This document shows positions 13,773-15,286 of a stretch of DNA of 15,286 bases, piece after piece. The stretch spans positions 1-15,286 of the forward strand of contig LUZO01000157.1 in NCBI GenBank assembly GCA_001603685.1. Reading direction: 5' to 3'. How positions within the stretch are numbered: position 1 is the stretch's first letter; every line of letters starts with the position of its first letter. The translations under genes and the position numbers were made by a program. This DNA is from Bacteroidales bacterium Bact_23 (GTDB taxonomy: Bacteria > Bacteroidota > Bacteroidia > Bacteroidales > Lentimicrobiaceae). Below the pieces are notes generated by a model that was not told the origin of the DNA, did not search any database, and worked only from the letters and a program-made list of their open reading frames with translations.

Positions 13773-15209
13773 TCAGATTTTTATCTTCTTTTCAATCTCT
13801 TCAACATAACTCCTGAACTGCTTGTCGGTCTCTATCAGGTTGTTAACTGTGCGGCAGGCATGCAATACCGTTGCATGATCCTTATTTCCGCAGTGCATAC
13901 CGATGGTTGCCAGCGAGGATTTTGTATGTTTCTTTGAGAAATACATCGCCAGTTGCCGGGCCTGGACAATTTCTCTCTTTCGTGTTTTTGAATTCAGGTG
14001 GTCAATATGGATGTTGAAATAATCGCTTACCACCTTCTGAATGTAGTCTATCGAGATCTCCTTTGAGGTATTTTTCACGAACTTGTCAATCATCTGCCTG
14101 GCCAGCTCAATGGTAATGGCCTTTTTATTCAGCGATGACTGTGCCATCAGCGAAATCAGCGCGCCTTCCAGCTCTCTCACATTTGTGGTGATGCTGTATG
14201 CCAGGTATTCAACCACCTCTTCGGGCATGGTAATGCCATCTTTATACAGCCTCTTATTGAGGATTGCAATGCGGGTTTCAAGGTCGGGAACCTGAAGATC
14301 GGCAGCCAGCCCCCATTTGAAGCGGGAAAGCAGACGCGGCTCAAAACCCTTCATCTCAACCGGAGCCTTGTCGGAAGTAATTACAAGCTGATGTCCGTTC
14401 TGGTGCAGATGGTTAAAAATGTGGAAAAAGACATCCTGCGTTTTCTCCTTGCCCGACAAAAACTGGATATCGTCAATCAGAAGCACATCAATCATCTGAT
14501 AAAAATGAATGAAGTCGTTCTGATTCAGATTCTTAACCGCATCTACAAACTGCTGGATAAACTGCTCGGCAGTGACATACAGAACCGTTTTATCCGGAAA
14601 TCTGTTCTTTACTTCGATGCCAATGGCATGAGCCAGATGTGTTTTGCCGAGCCCGTTGGCACTGTAGATAAATATGGGATTAAAAGAGGTTTTACCCGGG
14701 CTGGAAGCTACAGCATATCCTGCCGACCGGGCAAGACGGTTGCAGTCGCCTTCAATGAAATTGTCGAATGAATAAGCTTCATTAAGCTGAGAATGTACCT
14801 TTATTTTCTTAAGTCCGGGAATTACAAAAGGATTGGGAATCTCCTTTGAAGAGCCTTTGTTAAGGTCGATGGGCATTGAAACAGACGGATTGCTCAGCAG
14901 ACCTTTGTTTGAGGTAGGTACCTGAATGGTATATGGCGGCCTTGCATCATTGGTGCTTTCCATTATTATACTGTATTCCAGTCGTCCGTTTGCCCCGAGT
15001 TCCTGCTTGATGGTCTTTCTGAGCAAACTGATGTAGTGCTCTTCAAGCCATTCGTAGAAAAATTGACTGGGAACCTGTATGGTCAATACATTGTCTTCAA
15101 GTTTTACGGGTTTTATTGGCGAAAACCAGGTTTTAAAGCTCTGATAGTTAATGTTGTCTTTGATAATTTTCAGGCAATTATCCCAGACCTCCTGATATTC
15201 TTTTTTCAT
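13773..15209 (-). CDS. dnaA: Chromosomal replication initiator protein DnaA
   Basis: DnaA is the AAA+ ATPase that binds DnaA boxes and opens oriC. The 478-residue protein has domain I (about 1-82, with the WFSPIKP segment at 28-34) and a short linker (about 85-125). The ATPase domain contains Walker A (183-190) and Walker B LLIDDIQ (243-249) with D246-D247. Sensor I lies around VITSD (276-280), box VII around LLSRFKWG (293-300) with arginine finger R296, and sensor II in NVRELEGA (343-350). Domain IV holds the DNA-binding helix-turn-helix with basic-loop R412 and the signature GNKDHATVLHA (441-451). Two departures from the common pattern are seen: Ser183 instead of the first Walker A glycine, and Lys443 where most have Arg. 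The start ATG 15209 has AAAGGAG one base upstream, too close for a normal Shine-Dalgarno. No oriC is visible in the window. Confidence 0.98.
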   Translation of the reverse strand: MKKEYQEVWDNCLKIIKDNINYQSFKTWFSPIKPVKLEDNVLTIQVPSQFFYEWLEEHYISLLRKTIKQELGANGRLEYSIIMESTNDARPPYTIQVPTSNKGLLSNPSVSMPIDLNKGSSKEIPNPFVIPGLKKIKVHSQLNEAYSFDNFIEGDCNRLARSAGYAVASSPGKTSFNPIFIYSANGLGKTHLAHAIGIEVKNRFPDKTVLYVTAEQFIQQFVDAVKNLNQNDFIHFYQMIDVLLIDDIQFLSGKEKTQDVFFHIFNHLHQNGHQLVITSDKAPVEMKGFEPRLLSRFKWGLAADLQVPDLETRIAILNKRLYKDGITMPEEVVEYLAYSITTNVRELEGALISLMAQSSLNKKAITIELARQMIDKFVKNTSKEISIDYIQKVVSDYFNIHIDHLNSKTRKREIVQARQLAMYFSKKHTKSSLATIGMHCGNKDHATVLHACRTVNNLIETDKQFRSYVEEIEKKIKI

Positions 15210-15286
15210 TCTCCTTTAGGTAAAAACGGTTCTTTCAATTTCCAATTTACATTTCGTTTCAATTCCTCCCACCGGCATTCTTGCTC
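15210..15286. other. Start of the region upstream of dnaA
   Basis: These 77 bases precede dnaA on its coding strand and run off the window. They are AT-rich near the gene. I find no exact TAnnTTTG promoter element and no DnaA box here. The nearest match, TAAATTGG, differs at one position and has no TTG at proper distance. Part of the dnaA promoter may lie outside the window. Confidence 0.3.

Noticed and set aside
14420..14428. TGTGGAAAA, the reverse complement of a perfect DnaA-box consensus match (TTTTCCACA)
   Set aside because: It lies alone inside the dnaA coding sequence. No second box or AT-rich unwinding region is nearby, so one match is expected by chance and does not show oriC.
1..15286. 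CRISPR arrays, transposases, integrases, toxin-antitoxin pairs, tRNA or rRNA genes
   Set aside because: I looked for repeated units, mobile-element proteins and RNA gene signatures in gaps and on both strands and found none.

Overview
The window looks like an ordinary chromosomal stretch from a Bacteroidota bacterium, most likely an anaerobic or facultative member of the Bacteroidales; this assignment is inferred from family resemblance, not from a database search. Supporting signs are a Bacteroidota-style DnaA, a 2-oxoacid dehydrogenase E1 with its alpha and beta halves fused in one chain, a carboxypeptidase-regulatory-like secreted protein, a membrane VWA protein, A-rich leaders mostly without Shine-Dalgarno sequences, and promoter-like TAnnTTTG elements. 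I see no rRNA, tRNA, CRISPR array, insertion sequence or phage gene. No gene-free stretch exceeds 300 bases; the longest gap, 217 bp, is the divergent region 7211-7427.

Region 1 (1-3840, plus strand) is an apparent operon etfB-etfA-acyl-CoA dehydrogenase, with a candidate promoter and palindrome at the left edge and a strong bidirectional terminator after it. The EtfB carries the motif associated with electron-bifurcating ETFs. Region 2 (3863-7210, minus strand) holds the fused E1 enzyme and, upstream of it, a small secreted protein of unknown role. The E1 would make acyl-CoAs from 2-oxoacids, and the dehydrogenase/ETF would oxidise acyl-CoAs, so the two convergent units may serve one branched-chain or fatty acid pathway.

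Region 3 (7428-11530, plus strand) has a membrane VWA protein, a CAAX-type M48 membrane protease close behind it, and a SlyD-like prolyl isomerase with its own promoter and terminator. Region 4 (11558-15209, minus strand) starts with dnaA and its terminator. Then comes a tightly packed three-gene unit: low-molecular-weight tyrosine phosphatase, serine racemase/threonine dehydratase-like PLP enzyme, and an RsmI-like SAM methyltransferase.

Most genes are recognisable housekeeping or metabolic genes. I found no convincing wholly new system. The points most worth a second look are the bifurcating-type ETF, the altered Walker A in DnaA, the cysteine-bearing linker and Asp-Asp thiamine motif in E1, the helically phased GTTAAT repeats, and the terminator/mini-ORF arrangement before the phosphatase operon.
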